Of a stretch of DNA of 64,000 nt, positions 26,015 through 34,430 are shown one piece after another. The notes under the pieces are model-generated. The model did no database searches and was not told where the DNA came from. It saw nothing but the letters and a program-made list of their open reading frames with translations. The position numbers and the translations under genes were made by a program. Source of the stretch: Coriobacteriaceae bacterium (lineage in GTDB: Bacteria; Actinomycetota; Coriobacteriia; Coriobacteriales; Coriobacteriaceae); contig JAUNDT010000004.1 in assembly GCA_030525945.1 (NCBI GenBank), positions 62,001 through 126,000 of the forward strand, written 5' to 3'. Numbering within the stretch: the stretch's first letter is position 1; each line of letters begins with the position of its first letter.

Positions 26015-27181
26015 ATGCAGTTCGCCAATCGTCTCGACCGCTTCGGCGCGGAGGTCTTCTCCGCCCTGAATGCCCGACGCGTCGCCCTCGAGGAAGAGGG
26101 GCGCACCATCTACAACCTTTCTGTGGGCACTCCCGACTTCGCTCCGTACCCGCATGTGGTCGATGCCCTCATGCAGGCCGCGCAAGACCCTCAGATGTGG
26201 AAGTACTCCCTGCGCGATCTGCCTGAGCTCAAGCAGGCGGTGTGCGATTACTACGAGCGCCGCTTTGGCGTGGTGGGTATCACGCCCGATATGGTCGCTT
26301 CCTGCAACGGCACGCAGGAGGGTGTGGGCCACCTCGGCCTGGCGCTGCTGAATCCCGGCGACAGCATCCTGGTGCCCGACCCGTGCTACCCCGTGTTCGA
26401 GGCGGGTGCCAAGATCGCCGACGCCGAGTTCGCTTATTACCCGCTCGACGCCGAGCACGGCTTTCTGCCCTACGTCGACGGCATCGATCCTGCCGTCGCC
26501 GACCGTGCCAAGTACATGATCGTCTCGCTTCCCGCCAACCCGGTGGGCAGCGTGGGCACGCCCGAGCTGTACGCAAAGATCATCGACTTCGCCCGCGCGC
26601 ATGACCTGCTCATCGTGCATGACAACGCCTATTCCGACATCGTCTTCGACGGGCCCGCGGGCGGCAGCTTCCTATCGTATCCGGGCGCGCTTGAGGTGGG
26701 CGTCGAGTTCTTCTCCCTCTCCAAGTCCTTCAACGTGACGGGCGCGCGCATCGGCTTTATCGTCGGTCGCTCCGACGTGGTTTCCGCCTTTACTAAGCTG
26801 CGCAGCCAGATCGACTTCGGCATGTTCATGCCCATCCAAAAGGCGGCGATTGCCGCGCTCACGGGCCCGCTGGAGAAGGTCGAGGCTCAGCGCCAGGCGT
26901 ACCAGGAGCGCCGCGACGTGCTGTGCGATGGCCTGGAGGGCCTGGGTTGGGAGCGTCCGAACGCGCAGGGGTCCATGTTCGTGTGGGTCAAGCTGCCCGG
27001 CGGGCGCACGGATTCGCTGGCGTTTTGCGAGGAGCTCATGGAGCGCGCCGGCGTTATCGTCACGCCCGGTGCGAGCTTCGGCCCCCATGGCGAGGGTTAC
27101 GTGCGCATGGCGCTCGTGCTGCCGCCCGACGGCCTGCGCGCCGCGGTTGGCGCCATTGAGAAGGCGGGGATTGTGGGCTAG
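26015..27181 (+). CDS. PLP-dependent class I/II aminotransferase
   Basis: A 388-residue fold-type I aminotransferase. The cofactor lysine is Lys237 in FFSLSKSFNVTGARIGF. The Asp of VHDNAYSDI (Asp203) should contact the pyridine nitrogen and Asn in SLPANPVGS the cofactor oxygen; the C-terminal Arg in YVRMALVLP is in place for the substrate carboxylate. Relatives include LL-diaminopimelate and alanine or aspartate aminotransferases, and sequence alone does not choose between them. RBS TAAGGAG precedes the ATG. It is single, with its own GATAATGG-type upstream sequence. Confidence 0.88.
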   Translation: MQFANRLDRFGAEVFSALNARRVALEEEGRTIYNLSVGTPDFAPYPHVVDALMQAAQDPQMWKYSLRDLPELKQAVCDYYERRFGVVGITPDMVASCNGTQEGVGHLGLALLNPGDSILVPDPCYPVFEAGAKIADAEFAYYPLDAEHGFLPYVDGIDPAVADRAKYMIVSLPANPVGSVGTPELYAKIIDFARAHDLLIVHDNAYSDIVFDGPAGGSFLSYPGALEVGVEFFSLSKSFNVTGARIGFIVGRSDVVSAFTKLRSQIDFGMFMPIQKAAIAALTGPLEKVEAQRQAYQERRDVLCDGLEGLGWERPNAQGSMFVWVKLPGGRTDSLAFCEELMERAGVIVTPGASFGPHGEGYVRMALVLPPDGLRAAVGAIEKAGIVG

Positions 27182-27336
27182 CTTCGCCGCCGCTTTTGTA
27201 TAATGGCTCACAAGAAGTAAGGCAAGGGTAATTCGGCGAACGGAGTCGAATGCGCCCATGAAGGGCCGCGCCCATCGGCGCGCGCCCCGTGTGCATAGCC
27301 GTGTGCCCGCGCACGCGGTCGAAAGGAAGGTTTCAC

Positions 27337-28287
27337 ATGGTGAACGATCGTAAAGTCGCTATTGTCGGCTGCGGTTTCGTTGGTTCGTCTTCGGCGTTCG
27401 CCCTCATGCAGAGCGGTCTGTTCTCCGAGATGGTCCTGATCGACGTCGATAAGAACCGCGCGGAGGGCGAGGCGCTCGACATCGCCCATGGTGTCTCGTT
27501 CGGCAGCCCCATGAAGATCTATGCCGGCGACTACTCCGACGTGTCCGACGCCGCCGTGATCGTGGTGACCGCCGGCGCCGCCCAAAAGCCCGGCGAGACC
27601 CGCCTCGACCTGGTGAACAAGAACGTCGCCATCTTCGGCAGCATCATCCCGCAGATTCGCGAGAGCGGCTTCAACGGCATCCTGCTCATCGTGTCGAACC
27701 CGGTCGACGTGCTCACCTATGCCGCCATCAAGATGAGCGGCCTGCCCGAGCGCCAGGTTATCGGTTCCGGTACCGTGCTCGACACCGCTCGCCTCAAGTA
27801 CATGCTCGGCGAGCACCTCGACGTCGACCCGCGCGACGTTCACGCCTACATCGTGGGCGAGCATGGCGACTCCGAGGTGGCCGCCTGGTCGAGCGCCACG
27901 GTCGCCGGTGTGCCCCTGTCCACCTATTGCGAGATGCACGGTCACTACCAGCATGAGGAGGCCGAGCGCCGCATCGCCGACAACGTGAAGAACAGCGCGT
28001 ACGAGATCATCGAGAAGAAGCGCGCCACCTACTACGGCATCGCGATGTCGGTCCGCCGCATTTGCACCGCCATCATGCGCGACGAGGATTGCGTGCTGCC
28101 CGTTTCCAGCCTCATGGTGGGCGAATACGGCCTGAACGACCTGTGCATCTCCGTGCCCACGGTCATCGGCCGCAACGGCGTTGTGACGCGCGTGCCGGTT
28201 TCGCTCTCCGAGGCCGAGAACGCCCAGTTCCAGAAGTCGGCTGAGGCCCTCAAGGCCATCATCGACGACGCGGGCCTGAACGACTAG
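27337..28287 (+). CDS. ldh: L-lactate dehydrogenase
   Basis: A 316-residue enzyme that reduces pyruvate to L-lactate with NADH, the main electron sink of lactic fermentation. The Rossmann motif is IVGCGFVGSSSA. The substrate loop reads AAQKPGETRLDLV, where Gln at the specificity position marks lactate rather than malate dehydrogenase. SNPVDVLTY and catalytic His176 in GEHGDSE are present. RBS GAAAGGAAGG precedes the ATG at 27337. A TATAAT sequence at 27199-27204 may be part of its promoter, but the -35 is poor. A terminator follows. Confidence 0.95.
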   Translation: MVNDRKVAIVGCGFVGSSSAFALMQSGLFSEMVLIDVDKNRAEGEALDIAHGVSFGSPMKIYAGDYSDVSDAAVIVVTAGAAQKPGETRLDLVNKNVAIFGSIIPQIRESGFNGILLIVSNPVDVLTYAAIKMSGLPERQVIGSGTVLDTARLKYMLGEHLDVDPRDVHAYIVGEHGDSEVAAWSSATVAGVPLSTYCEMHGHYQHEEAERRIADNVKNSAYEIIEKKRATYYGIAMSVRRICTAIMRDEDCVLPVSSLMVGEYGLNDLCISVPTVIGRNGVVTRVPVSLSEAENAQFQKSAEALKAIIDDAGLND

Positions 28288-28308
28288 CCTGAATCTGATC
28301 GATGTGTC

Positions 28309-28340
28309 GCCCCCGTCCGCGCTTTGCGGTCGGGGGCTTT
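28309..28340 (+). terminator. Rho-independent terminator after ldh
   Basis: GCCCCCGTCCGC pairs with GCGGTCGGGGGC (one mismatch) around GCTTT and is followed by TTT. Confidence 0.8.
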
Positions 28341-28367
28341 AACGTATGGATGCGAGGGGAGACGTCG

Positions 28368-29612
28368 ATGGACGACAAGAGATTGGGTGTGCTCAAGGGC
28401 AGGGAGTCTGCGAACTTTCTCACATACGTGCAGGGGCGCTTCGACACGTTTGCCGAGCGCCCGCTATGTGCGGTGGACAGCCTCGTGTTCTCCTGGCTCG
28501 CTTACACGCACCTGAACGCGGCGCTCGATGCGGCGTGCACGGCCCACGGCATCGCCTTGCACGAGTTGCTGCGCGCCGAGGATTTCGCCGATATGTTCGG
28601 CACGAGCTGGGACCCGCAGGGAAGCCTCGATTTGCTGTTCGCGGTATGCGCGAGCCCGCGCTTTCGCGACGTGCGCTTAACCGAGTTCAGGTTCAAGACC
28701 GACATGGGCGCCGAGGAGCAGTTCGCCGCCATGACGTTCGCGCTGCCCGACGGCAGCTCGTACGTGGCGTTTCGCGGCACCGACTCAACGCTGGTGGGCT
28801 GGAAAGAGGACTTCAACATGACGTTTCTCAACCCTGTGCCCGCCCAGCAGGAGGCCGCCCGGTATTTGGCGGAAGTTGCCCGCTCAGGCGAGAGGCCGCT
28901 GTACGTGGGAGGGCATTCCAAGGGCGGTAACCTGGCGATTTACGCGGCAGCTGCCTGCGCGCCGCAGTGTGGCGGGCGTATTGCGCGCGTGTTCTCGCAC
29001 GACGGCCCGGGGTTTCATCGCGAGTATATCGCCGACGAGGCCTATCGCCGCATCATGCCGCTCGTTGAGAAGACGGTGCCCAAGGCGGCGATGATCAGCC
29101 AGGTTCTTTCGGAGGACCCCGCGCTCGCGTGCACGGTGGTGGAGAGCGACAGCTTCTCGCTGCTGCAGCACAATCCCTTCATGTGGCACGTCGACCTCGA
29201 TACTTGCGCGTTCGTGGAGGCCGATGGCCTGTCCACAGTGTCGCGCTATTTCGGCTCCACGCTCGATGCCTGGATGGATAAGTACCCGCTTGAGGACCGC
29301 CGACGTTTTGTGGATACGCTGTTCGACGTGATCGGCGTGACGGGCGCGACGCGCTTTGGCGACATCATGGCGGATGCCAAGACGAATATCCCCATGATCT
29401 TAGCGGCCGCCGAAGGGCTCGACCCGGAGATGAGCGAGTTCATTATCGATGTGGTTAAGACATTTGCGCGGACTGCCACGGTTGAGAAGGTCGGCGATGC
29501 GGTGAGCGACGCCGCGAGCGGGCTCCTCGACACCATAAAGAGCGTGAAGCCGACGTTCGGCAAGGGGGGCGAGGGCTTGGGCGCCGATGAATCGACGCCG
29601 GACGTGTATTAG
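28368..29612 (+). CDS. DUF2974 lipase-like alpha/beta hydrolase
   Basis: A 414-residue cytoplasmic protein of the DUF2974 (Mbeg1-like) family. The alpha/beta-hydrolase features are YVAFRGTDSTLVGWKEDF and the nucleophile elbow VGGHSKGGNLA with Ser184, followed by VFSHDGPGF (likely Asp) and late His candidates. There is no signal peptide. The substrate is unknown; esterase or lipase activity is inferred from the elbow. RBS GGGGAG lies before the ATG at 28368. The stop codon overlaps the end of the convergent Crp/Fnr gene by 4 bp. Confidence 0.85.
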   Translation: MDDKRLGVLKGRESANFLTYVQGRFDTFAERPLCAVDSLVFSWLAYTHLNAALDAACTAHGIALHELLRAEDFADMFGTSWDPQGSLDLLFAVCASPRFRDVRLTEFRFKTDMGAEEQFAAMTFALPDGSSYVAFRGTDSTLVGWKEDFNMTFLNPVPAQQEAARYLAEVARSGERPLYVGGHSKGGNLAIYAAAACAPQCGGRIARVFSHDGPGFHREYIADEAYRRIMPLVEKTVPKAAMISQVLSEDPALACTVVESDSFSLLQHNPFMWHVDLDTCAFVEADGLSTVSRYFGSTLDAWMDKYPLEDRRRFVDTLFDVIGVTGATRFGDIMADAKTNIPMILAAAEGLDPEMSEFIIDVVKTFARTATVEKVGDAVSDAASGLLDTIKSVKPTFGKGGEGLGADESTPDVY

Positions 29613-30280
29613 CTGGTCAGCGCGCGCAGACGCGGGAGGTCCTCGATGCGCAGCGATCCGCGGGAGAGCGACACGATTCCCTCGCGCTCGAAGTATTTGA
29701 GCATGCGGCTCACGGCCTCGCGGGCGCTGCCGAGGTGTCGGGCGATCTCCTCGTGCGTCGCGGTGATGGTCGCGCTGCCGCTGCGTGCCCGCTCGTCGAT
29801 GAGCCAAATGGCAAGGCGCGTGTCGAGACCCATGAACAGGACTTGCTGCATCACCCACATGCAGTCGCTGAATCGCTCGGTCGCCTGACGGTAGGTGAAC
29901 GCCTCGGCATGGACGTTCTCCTGCGCGACGGCCCCGAATGCGCGCGAGTCAACGATGAGGAGCTCGGAGTCCTCGGCGGCGTCGAGGGCGATGTCGAAGG
30001 TGATCATGGGTAGGATGCACGAGGCGGCGAGCACGCAGCACTCGCCCGCGCCTACGTGGAAGAGGGTCGCCTCGCGCCCTTGGTCGGAGAGCATGTAGGC
30101 ACGCAGGCGCCCGGTGCGGACAAAGGCCACGCCCGCGCCCTGGATATGCTCACCCGCGGCACAGCTGCGCAGGTGGGCGCTGCGGGCGAGCAGATCTTGC
30201 TGAGAGTCGGTGAGATTCGCCCAAAACGGAACGAGCTCGGATAGCAGGCTTGCGAGTGCTTCTTCTGCGGTTGTTGCCAT
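29609..30280 (-). CDS. Crp/Fnr-family transcriptional regulator
   Basis: A 223-residue regulator with a cyclic-nucleotide-type beta-roll domain (about 30-130) and a C-terminal winged helix (ITATHEEIARHLGSAREAVSRMLKYFEREGIV, about 178-209). Four Cys residues lie in the sensory part, but without the N-terminal CxxC pattern of Fnr, so an iron-sulfur cluster is not established. RBS AAGGAG precedes the ATG at 30280. It is downstream of, and codirectional with, the CoA-disulfide reductase and rhodanese genes, suggesting a link to sulfur or redox stress. Confidence 0.9.
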   Translation of the reverse strand: MATTAEEALASLLSELVPFWANLTDSQQDLLARSAHLRSCAAGEHIQGAGVAFVRTGRLRAYMLSDQGREATLFHVGAGECCVLAASCILPMITFDIALDAAEDSELLIVDSRAFGAVAQENVHAEAFTYRQATERFSDCMWVMQQVLFMGLDTRLAIWLIDERARSGSATITATHEEIARHLGSAREAVSRMLKYFEREGIVSLSRGSLRIEDLPRLRALTS

Positions 30281-30340
30281 GGCTCTCCTTGGGTCGGTTG
30301 TGCTCATGGTAGACCATCGGCGGCTCTCACGCGTTGACGG

Positions 30341-30384
30341 CTCCGGCCCGCCCCTTCGGATGTAAGTGAGGGGGCGGGCCGGAG
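30341..30384. terminator. GC-rich hairpin between CoA-disulfide reductase and Crp/Fnr genes
   Basis: CTCCGGCCCGCCCC pairs with GGGGCGGGCCGGAG over 14 bp. A T-run exists only on the plus strand, although the neighbouring genes are on the minus strand, so its role as a terminator for them is uncertain. Confidence 0.5.
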
Positions 30385-30475
30385 TTTGATGACCAATGGT
30401 CGTATTGATCTCGCAATCGATGGATAGCGGACTACCGCCGCTGGGGTGCGGCCGGGGCGCCTGGTTGCGCTCGGT

Positions 30476-32170
30476 CTACGCCGGAAGCCCGCACGGGCCG
30501 ATTCCCGTATGCGCGCATGCCGTCCCGCGGCTCACCTGCTCGTAAAAGCCGTAGCCGCCTGAGACGTTGGCGCACGCGAATCCGTGCTGCGACAGGATGC
30601 GGCATGCCACGTAGCTGCGCAGGCCGCTCGCGCAGAACACGAGCAGGCGCTGGTCGCGGGGGAGTTCTCCCAAACGGTCGCGCAGCCCATCCACGGGGAT
30701 ATGGAGGGCGCCCTCAATGCCGCCTCGTGCATGTTCGCCGGGCGTGCGGGTGTCGAGCAGCACGGCATCGTCCGCTCGCGCCGCGGCAAGCGCTTCGTCC
30801 CATGTTATGTGCTCCACGAGGCCTTCGCGGATGTTCTCGATTATGAATCCCGCCATGTTCACGGGGTCCTTTGCCGAGGAATAGGGCGGGGCATAGGCGA
30901 GGTCGAGCTCGGCGAGGTCGGCTGCGGTCATGCGTGCGCGGATGGCAACGGCGAGGACGTCGATGCGCTTGTCCACCCCGCCGCGCCCGATTGCCTGCGC
31001 GCCCAGGATGCGACCGCTCTCGCGCTCGTACACGACCTTGAGCGTCATGGTTTCGGCGCCGGGGTAGTACGTGGCATGGTTGGCAGGGGAGAGAATCACG
31101 GCGTCGGCGTTGAGGCCCGCGCGCTGCGCGGCGACAAGCGTGAGGCCCGTAGCAGCGGCATCGAGCTCAAAGAGCTTGAGGACCGACGAGCCCTGCGAGC
31201 CCGTGAACGTGCTCGCCCGCCCGCAGATGTTGTCGGCGGCGATGCGGCCCTGCTTGTTAGCGGGGCCGGCCAGCGCGATGAGCGCGTCTTCACCCGTGAC
31301 CGCGTGCTTTACCTGCACAGCGTCGCCCACCGCGTAGATGTTCGGATCGCTCGTGCGCATGTGCTCGTCAACCGCGATGGAGCCGCGCAGCCCCAGCTCG
31401 AGACCTGCGTCGCGCGCCAGCGTGGATTCAGGCGCCACGCCTACGGAGAGGATCACGAGGTCGCTTTCGAGCGCGCGCCCGTCGGCGAGTGCGGTGGTGA
31501 TGCCGGCGTCGCCCTCGGCAAAGCCGGTCACGTTCGCGTTGAGCAGCAGCTCCACGCCCTGCTCGCGCAGATGGTTGTGGAGCAGGGCCGCCATGTCGGC
31601 GTCGAAAATCGGCATCACGTGCTCGCCGCGCTGGACCACCGTCACGTCAAGCCCGCGTTCGCGCAGGTTCTCCGCCATTTCCAGGCCGATAAACCCGGCG
31701 CCCACCACCACCGCGCGGCGGGGCTTTTCGCGATCGACCACATCAGCGATGCGGAAGGTGTCCTCAACGGTGCGCAGGGTATGGATGCGCTCGGAGCCGA
31801 TGCCGGGCAGGTCGGGCACAGCGGGGCGGGCGCCGGGGGAGAGGATGAGCTTGTCGTAGCGCTCGGTGTAGGTCGTGCCGTCCTCCAGGCGCGTGATGGT
31901 GACCGTGCGTGCTTCGCGGTCGATGGCCGTTGCCTCCTGGCGCACGCGCACGTCGATGTTGAAGCGCTTGCGGAAGCTCTCGGGCGTTTGCAGCGTGAGC
32001 TTGGAACGGTCGGTGATCGCACCGCCGATGTAGTAGGGCAGGCCGCAGTTGGCGTAGCTCACGTACCCCGTGCGCTCGATGACGACGATCTCGGCGTTCT
32101 CATCCAAGCGACGTAGGCGCGCAGCCGCCGTCGCTCCTCCGGCCACGCCTCCAATAATGACTACTTTCAT
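30476..32170 (-). CDS. CoA-disulfide reductase with C-terminal rhodanese domain
   Basis: A 564-residue flavoenzyme. The FAD-binding IIGGVAGGATAAARLRR opens the protein, redox Cys42 lies in SYANCGLPYY, and an NAD(P)H-binding VVVGAGFIGLEMAENL and second FAD motif NIYAVGDAV follow. A rhodanese domain occupies about 460-545 with Cys513 in FCASGLRS. Such CoADR-RHD fusions reduce CoA disulfide, persulfides or polysulfides. The last residues, CAHTGIGPCGLPA, add two more Cys. RBS GGAGGAG precedes the ATG at 32170. A separate rhodanese gene lies 60 bp upstream. Confidence 0.92.
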   Translation of the reverse strand: MKVVIIGGVAGGATAAARLRRLDENAEIVVIERTGYVSYANCGLPYYIGGAITDRSKLTLQTPESFRKRFNIDVRVRQEATAIDREARTVTITRLEDGTTYTERYDKLILSPGARPAVPDLPGIGSERIHTLRTVEDTFRIADVVDREKPRRAVVVGAGFIGLEMAENLRERGLDVTVVQRGEHVMPIFDADMAALLHNHLREQGVELLLNANVTGFAEGDAGITTALADGRALESDLVILSVGVAPESTLARDAGLELGLRGSIAVDEHMRTSDPNIYAVGDAVQVKHAVTGEDALIALAGPANKQGRIAADNICGRASTFTGSQGSSVLKLFELDAAATGLTLVAAQRAGLNADAVILSPANHATYYPGAETMTLKVVYERESGRILGAQAIGRGGVDKRIDVLAVAIRARMTAADLAELDLAYAPPYSSAKDPVNMAGFIIENIREGLVEHITWDEALAAARADDAVLLDTRTPGEHARGGIEGALHIPVDGLRDRLGELPRDQRLLVFCASGLRSYVACRILSQHGFACANVSGGYGFYEQVSRGTACAHTGIGPCGLPA

Positions 32171-32195
32171 GGCTATCTCCTCCATCGTTCTCGAA

Positions 32196-32232
32196 AATGT
32201 GTCATTGAGGGTCAGACCCTAAATGACGCATT
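32196..32232. repeat. Degenerate copy of the GGGTC-AG-ACCC palindrome family
   Basis: Arms related to AATGCGTCATTTAGGGTC, with two positions on the left side changed. It overlaps the stop codon of the rhodanese gene and precedes the CoA-disulfide reductase start. Related to the copies at 37226, 38077 and 56657. Confidence 0.7.
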
Positions 32233-32554
32233 ATTGTGCGAGCGGGCCGGTCCAGCGGTTGATGCCGCCCATATCCGTCACGTTCTCATATCCCTGGCGT
32301 GCGAGCTCGCGGCAGGCCTGCGCGCTGCGGGCGCCCGAGAGGCAGTAGACGAACAGCGGCGCCTGCTTGTTCGGCAAGCGGCGCGTGGCGTTTGCGGGAA
32401 GGGCGACGAGCGGCACATTCATGGCACCCGTAATGTGCCCGCCGCGAAACTCGTCTGGGGAGCGCACATCCACCAGGATGCTCCCCGGAGTTTCAGCCGC
32501 CTGGGCGGCGAGTTCGTTGATGCTTGGGCCAAAGAAGCTGGAAAAAAGTGACAT
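32231..32554 (-). CDS. Single-domain rhodanese-like sulfurtransferase
   Basis: A 107-residue protein with one rhodanese domain: ILVDVRSPDEFRGGHITGAMNVPL and the active-site loop YCLSGARS with Cys71. It transfers sulfane sulfur between thiols in the cytoplasm. The start at 32554 (MSLFSSFFGP) follows AAAGG. It is immediately upstream of the CoA-disulfide reductase gene and probably co-transcribed with it. Confidence 0.9.
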   Translation of the reverse strand: MSLFSSFFGPSINELAAQAAETPGSILVDVRSPDEFRGGHITGAMNVPLVALPANATRRLPNKQAPLFVYCLSGARSAQACRELARQGYENVTDMGGINRWTGPLAQ

Positions 32555-32703
32555 GGCAGGGCCTTTCAATCGCCGGTGCTTTTACTGGCTTCAACTCTAC
32601 CGTTCGGGCCTTCGCGGTTCAGTGACTTTGTCACGAAGGTACGGGTGGCCGTGTGCTGGCGGCTATAATGGGCAGGTTGAATGCGCGCAAAGGAGCTAGT
32701 TCC

Positions 32704-33708
32704 ATGAAGATCAACCACGCGATCCTGCATATCCTCGACTTCGATTCCGCTGTGAACGTGCTGAGCGAGCGCGAGCTCGATTTCGACACGCGCGCGGTTC
32801 GCTCGTTCGTGACCTCGCATCTGCGCCGCGCCCGCACGAGCGTGGATAATCGCCGGGCGAGCTTTGCCGAGGACAGCGCGTTCGCCGGCGAGCTCAAAGG
32901 GTATTTCTTCGGCGAGCGCGAGTTCGTTGACCTGTCTCAGCAGATCGCGGAGTTCTTCGGCGCTGAGTTGGCAAAGGCCGACAAGCTTGAGTCGACAGAC
33001 GTGCTGGTGGCCGACTTTGAGGACGACGAGGACGTGCGCTGGTTCGCGGTTCTGCTCATGGCGAGCCGCACCGCGTTCATGCACGAGGTCGCGCGCGAGG
33101 CGGGCGAGGTCCGCAACGACATTGCCAAACGCTACGCGATCCTGCCCGCGCCCTCGCAAAAGGTGTCCTCTTACGCGCTCGTGCGTGCGAGCTCCATGGA
33201 GGCCTTTTACGTCGATAAAAAGCGCAAGATCATGGGCGAGGACACGTTGATCATCCCCGAGGGCCTGCTTCAGTGCGAGGCGGGCGTGTCGGGTAAGGAG
33301 GTCATCGAGGTCGTGACGCGCATCGTGGAAGAGGTCGCCGAGGAGCACGGCGCGAATACCGCGGTGGCGCTCGCCAAGGCCAAGGCGGCGGTTGCCGAGG
33401 TGGTTGAGGCCGATGAGGAGATCGCCCCGTGGGATATCGCCGAGGAGATCTTCGAGGACGAGCCCGTGCTCAAGGAGCGCGTTGAGGAGCGCGTGCGCGA
33501 AGAGCGCCTGCCGGAGCGCGTGCCGGTTGAGCGCGCCGTGGTGGAGCGAGCGCCCGTGCGCAACCACAAGATCCGTACCGACACGGGCATCGAGATCAGC
33601 TTTCCCGCCGAGATGCTCAAGGACTCCGAGTACGTCCAGTTCGTCAACGAGCCGAACGGCCTGATTAGCATCGAGCTCAAGAACATCGGGAGCATTGAGA
33701 ATCGATAG
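32704..33708 (+). CDS. Nucleoid-associated protein (NdpA/YejK family)
   Basis: A 334-residue cytoplasmic protein. The opening MKINHAILHILDFDSAVNV and the regions ESTDVLVADFEDDEDVRWFAVLLM and EVRNDIAKRYAILP match the nucleoid-associated 37-kDa family known from E. coli YejK. A Glu/Arg/Val-rich charged segment (about 245-290) sits before the C-terminal strand region. Its precise role on DNA is not established. RBS AAAGGAG precedes the ATG at 32704, and a TATAAT sequence lies at 32664-32669. It is separate from both neighbours. Confidence 0.8.
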   Translation: MKINHAILHILDFDSAVNVLSERELDFDTRAVRSFVTSHLRRARTSVDNRRASFAEDSAFAGELKGYFFGEREFVDLSQQIAEFFGAELAKADKLESTDVLVADFEDDEDVRWFAVLLMASRTAFMHEVAREAGEVRNDIAKRYAILPAPSQKVSSYALVRASSMEAFYVDKKRKIMGEDTLIIPEGLLQCEAGVSGKEVIEVVTRIVEEVAEEHGANTAVALAKAKAAVAEVVEADEEIAPWDIAEEIFEDEPVLKERVEERVREERLPERVPVERAVVERAPVRNHKIRTDTGIEISFPAEMLKDSEYVQFVNEPNGLISIELKNIGSIENR

Positions 33709-34035
33709 CGAGCGGACGGAAGCGTTTTCCGACAGAAGCTGGCATATTACAACGAAATAGCTGGTCAGACGATGGGTGTCAGACAAATTTGCGGTGCCTC
33801 TCGCTATGAAACAAGCTCTTAACCGGTTATTTATCCAGAGATTAATTCGTATATCCCGAGATTGTTCTGTGAGGGTAGCGGTAGATAGATCTTGTACAAA
33901 TTCGAACCCCATCTGCACCGTTTCATCTCAAACCGTCTCCCCAAACGAACGCAAACGGTATACAATGAGCACGTCGTGTTTATATGCGCGCTCGGCTCAG
34001 CATGCCGCGCGCGCATCACTCAAAGGAGTCAGGTT
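33709..34035. other. Intergenic region upstream of ptsH
   Basis: 327 bp with no credible gene. A short hairpin CGGAA...TTTCCG lies near its start, and TATACAAT (33959-33966) upstream of ptsH could be a -10 element, but no good -35 is seen. Otherwise nothing recognisable. Confidence 0.5.
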
Positions 34036-34299
34036 ATGGTTTCTGAGAAGGCTACGCTCGTCAACCCGCAGGGTCTCCACATGCGTCCTGCCGGCCTCTT
34101 CGCCTCCACCATGAGCAAGTTCGCCTCCGAGGTCATCGTTGTTGCCCCCGACAAGGAGGTCAACGGCAAGTCCCCGATGGCCCTCATGGCTGCCGGCATC
34201 CCTTGCGGCACCGAGGTTGAGGTCAAGTGCGACGGCGCTGACGAGAAGGAGGCCCTCGCGGCCGCCATCGAGCTCATCAAGAGCGGTCTCGGCGAGTAG
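34036..34299 (+). CDS. ptsH: PTS phosphocarrier protein HPr
   Basis: An 87-residue protein that carries phosphate from EI to the sugar-specific IIA domains. The active site is NPQGLHMRPAG with His15; the residue after His is Met where Ala or another small residue is usual. GKSPMALMAAG carries Ser46, the regulatory phosphorylation site of Gram-positive HPr, so control through HPr kinase is possible. RBS AAAGGAG precedes the ATG. Codon choice is strongly biased, as in highly expressed genes. A terminator separates it from ptsI. Confidence 0.97.
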   Translation: MVSEKATLVNPQGLHMRPAGLFASTMSKFASEVIVVAPDKEVNGKSPMALMAAGIPCGTEVEVKCDGADEKEALAAAIELIKSGLGE

Positions 34300-34352
34300 T
34301 TCGCGCGGGCCTCGTCTTAGATGACCGGCATCTAACCTTATAGATGTACGTT

Positions 34353-34389
34353 GCAGGCGTCCGCGTCCCGTGGGCGCCTGCGTTTTGTT
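34353..34389 (+). terminator. Terminator between ptsH and ptsI
   Basis: GCAGGCGTCC pairs with GGGCGCCTGC (one G-U pair) around a 9-base loop and is followed by GTTTTGTTT. It should make HPr message more abundant than the HPr-EI readthrough message. Confidence 0.85.
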
Positions 34390-34430
34390 TCCCTGCCGCA
34401 CGGACGGGGAAACGGGAGAGAGGAATGGGA

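Noticed and set aside
27182-27336. Redox-regulator (Rex) operator upstream of ldh
   Set aside because: No TTGTGA-type inverted repeat was seen; only an isolated TATAAT without a good -35.
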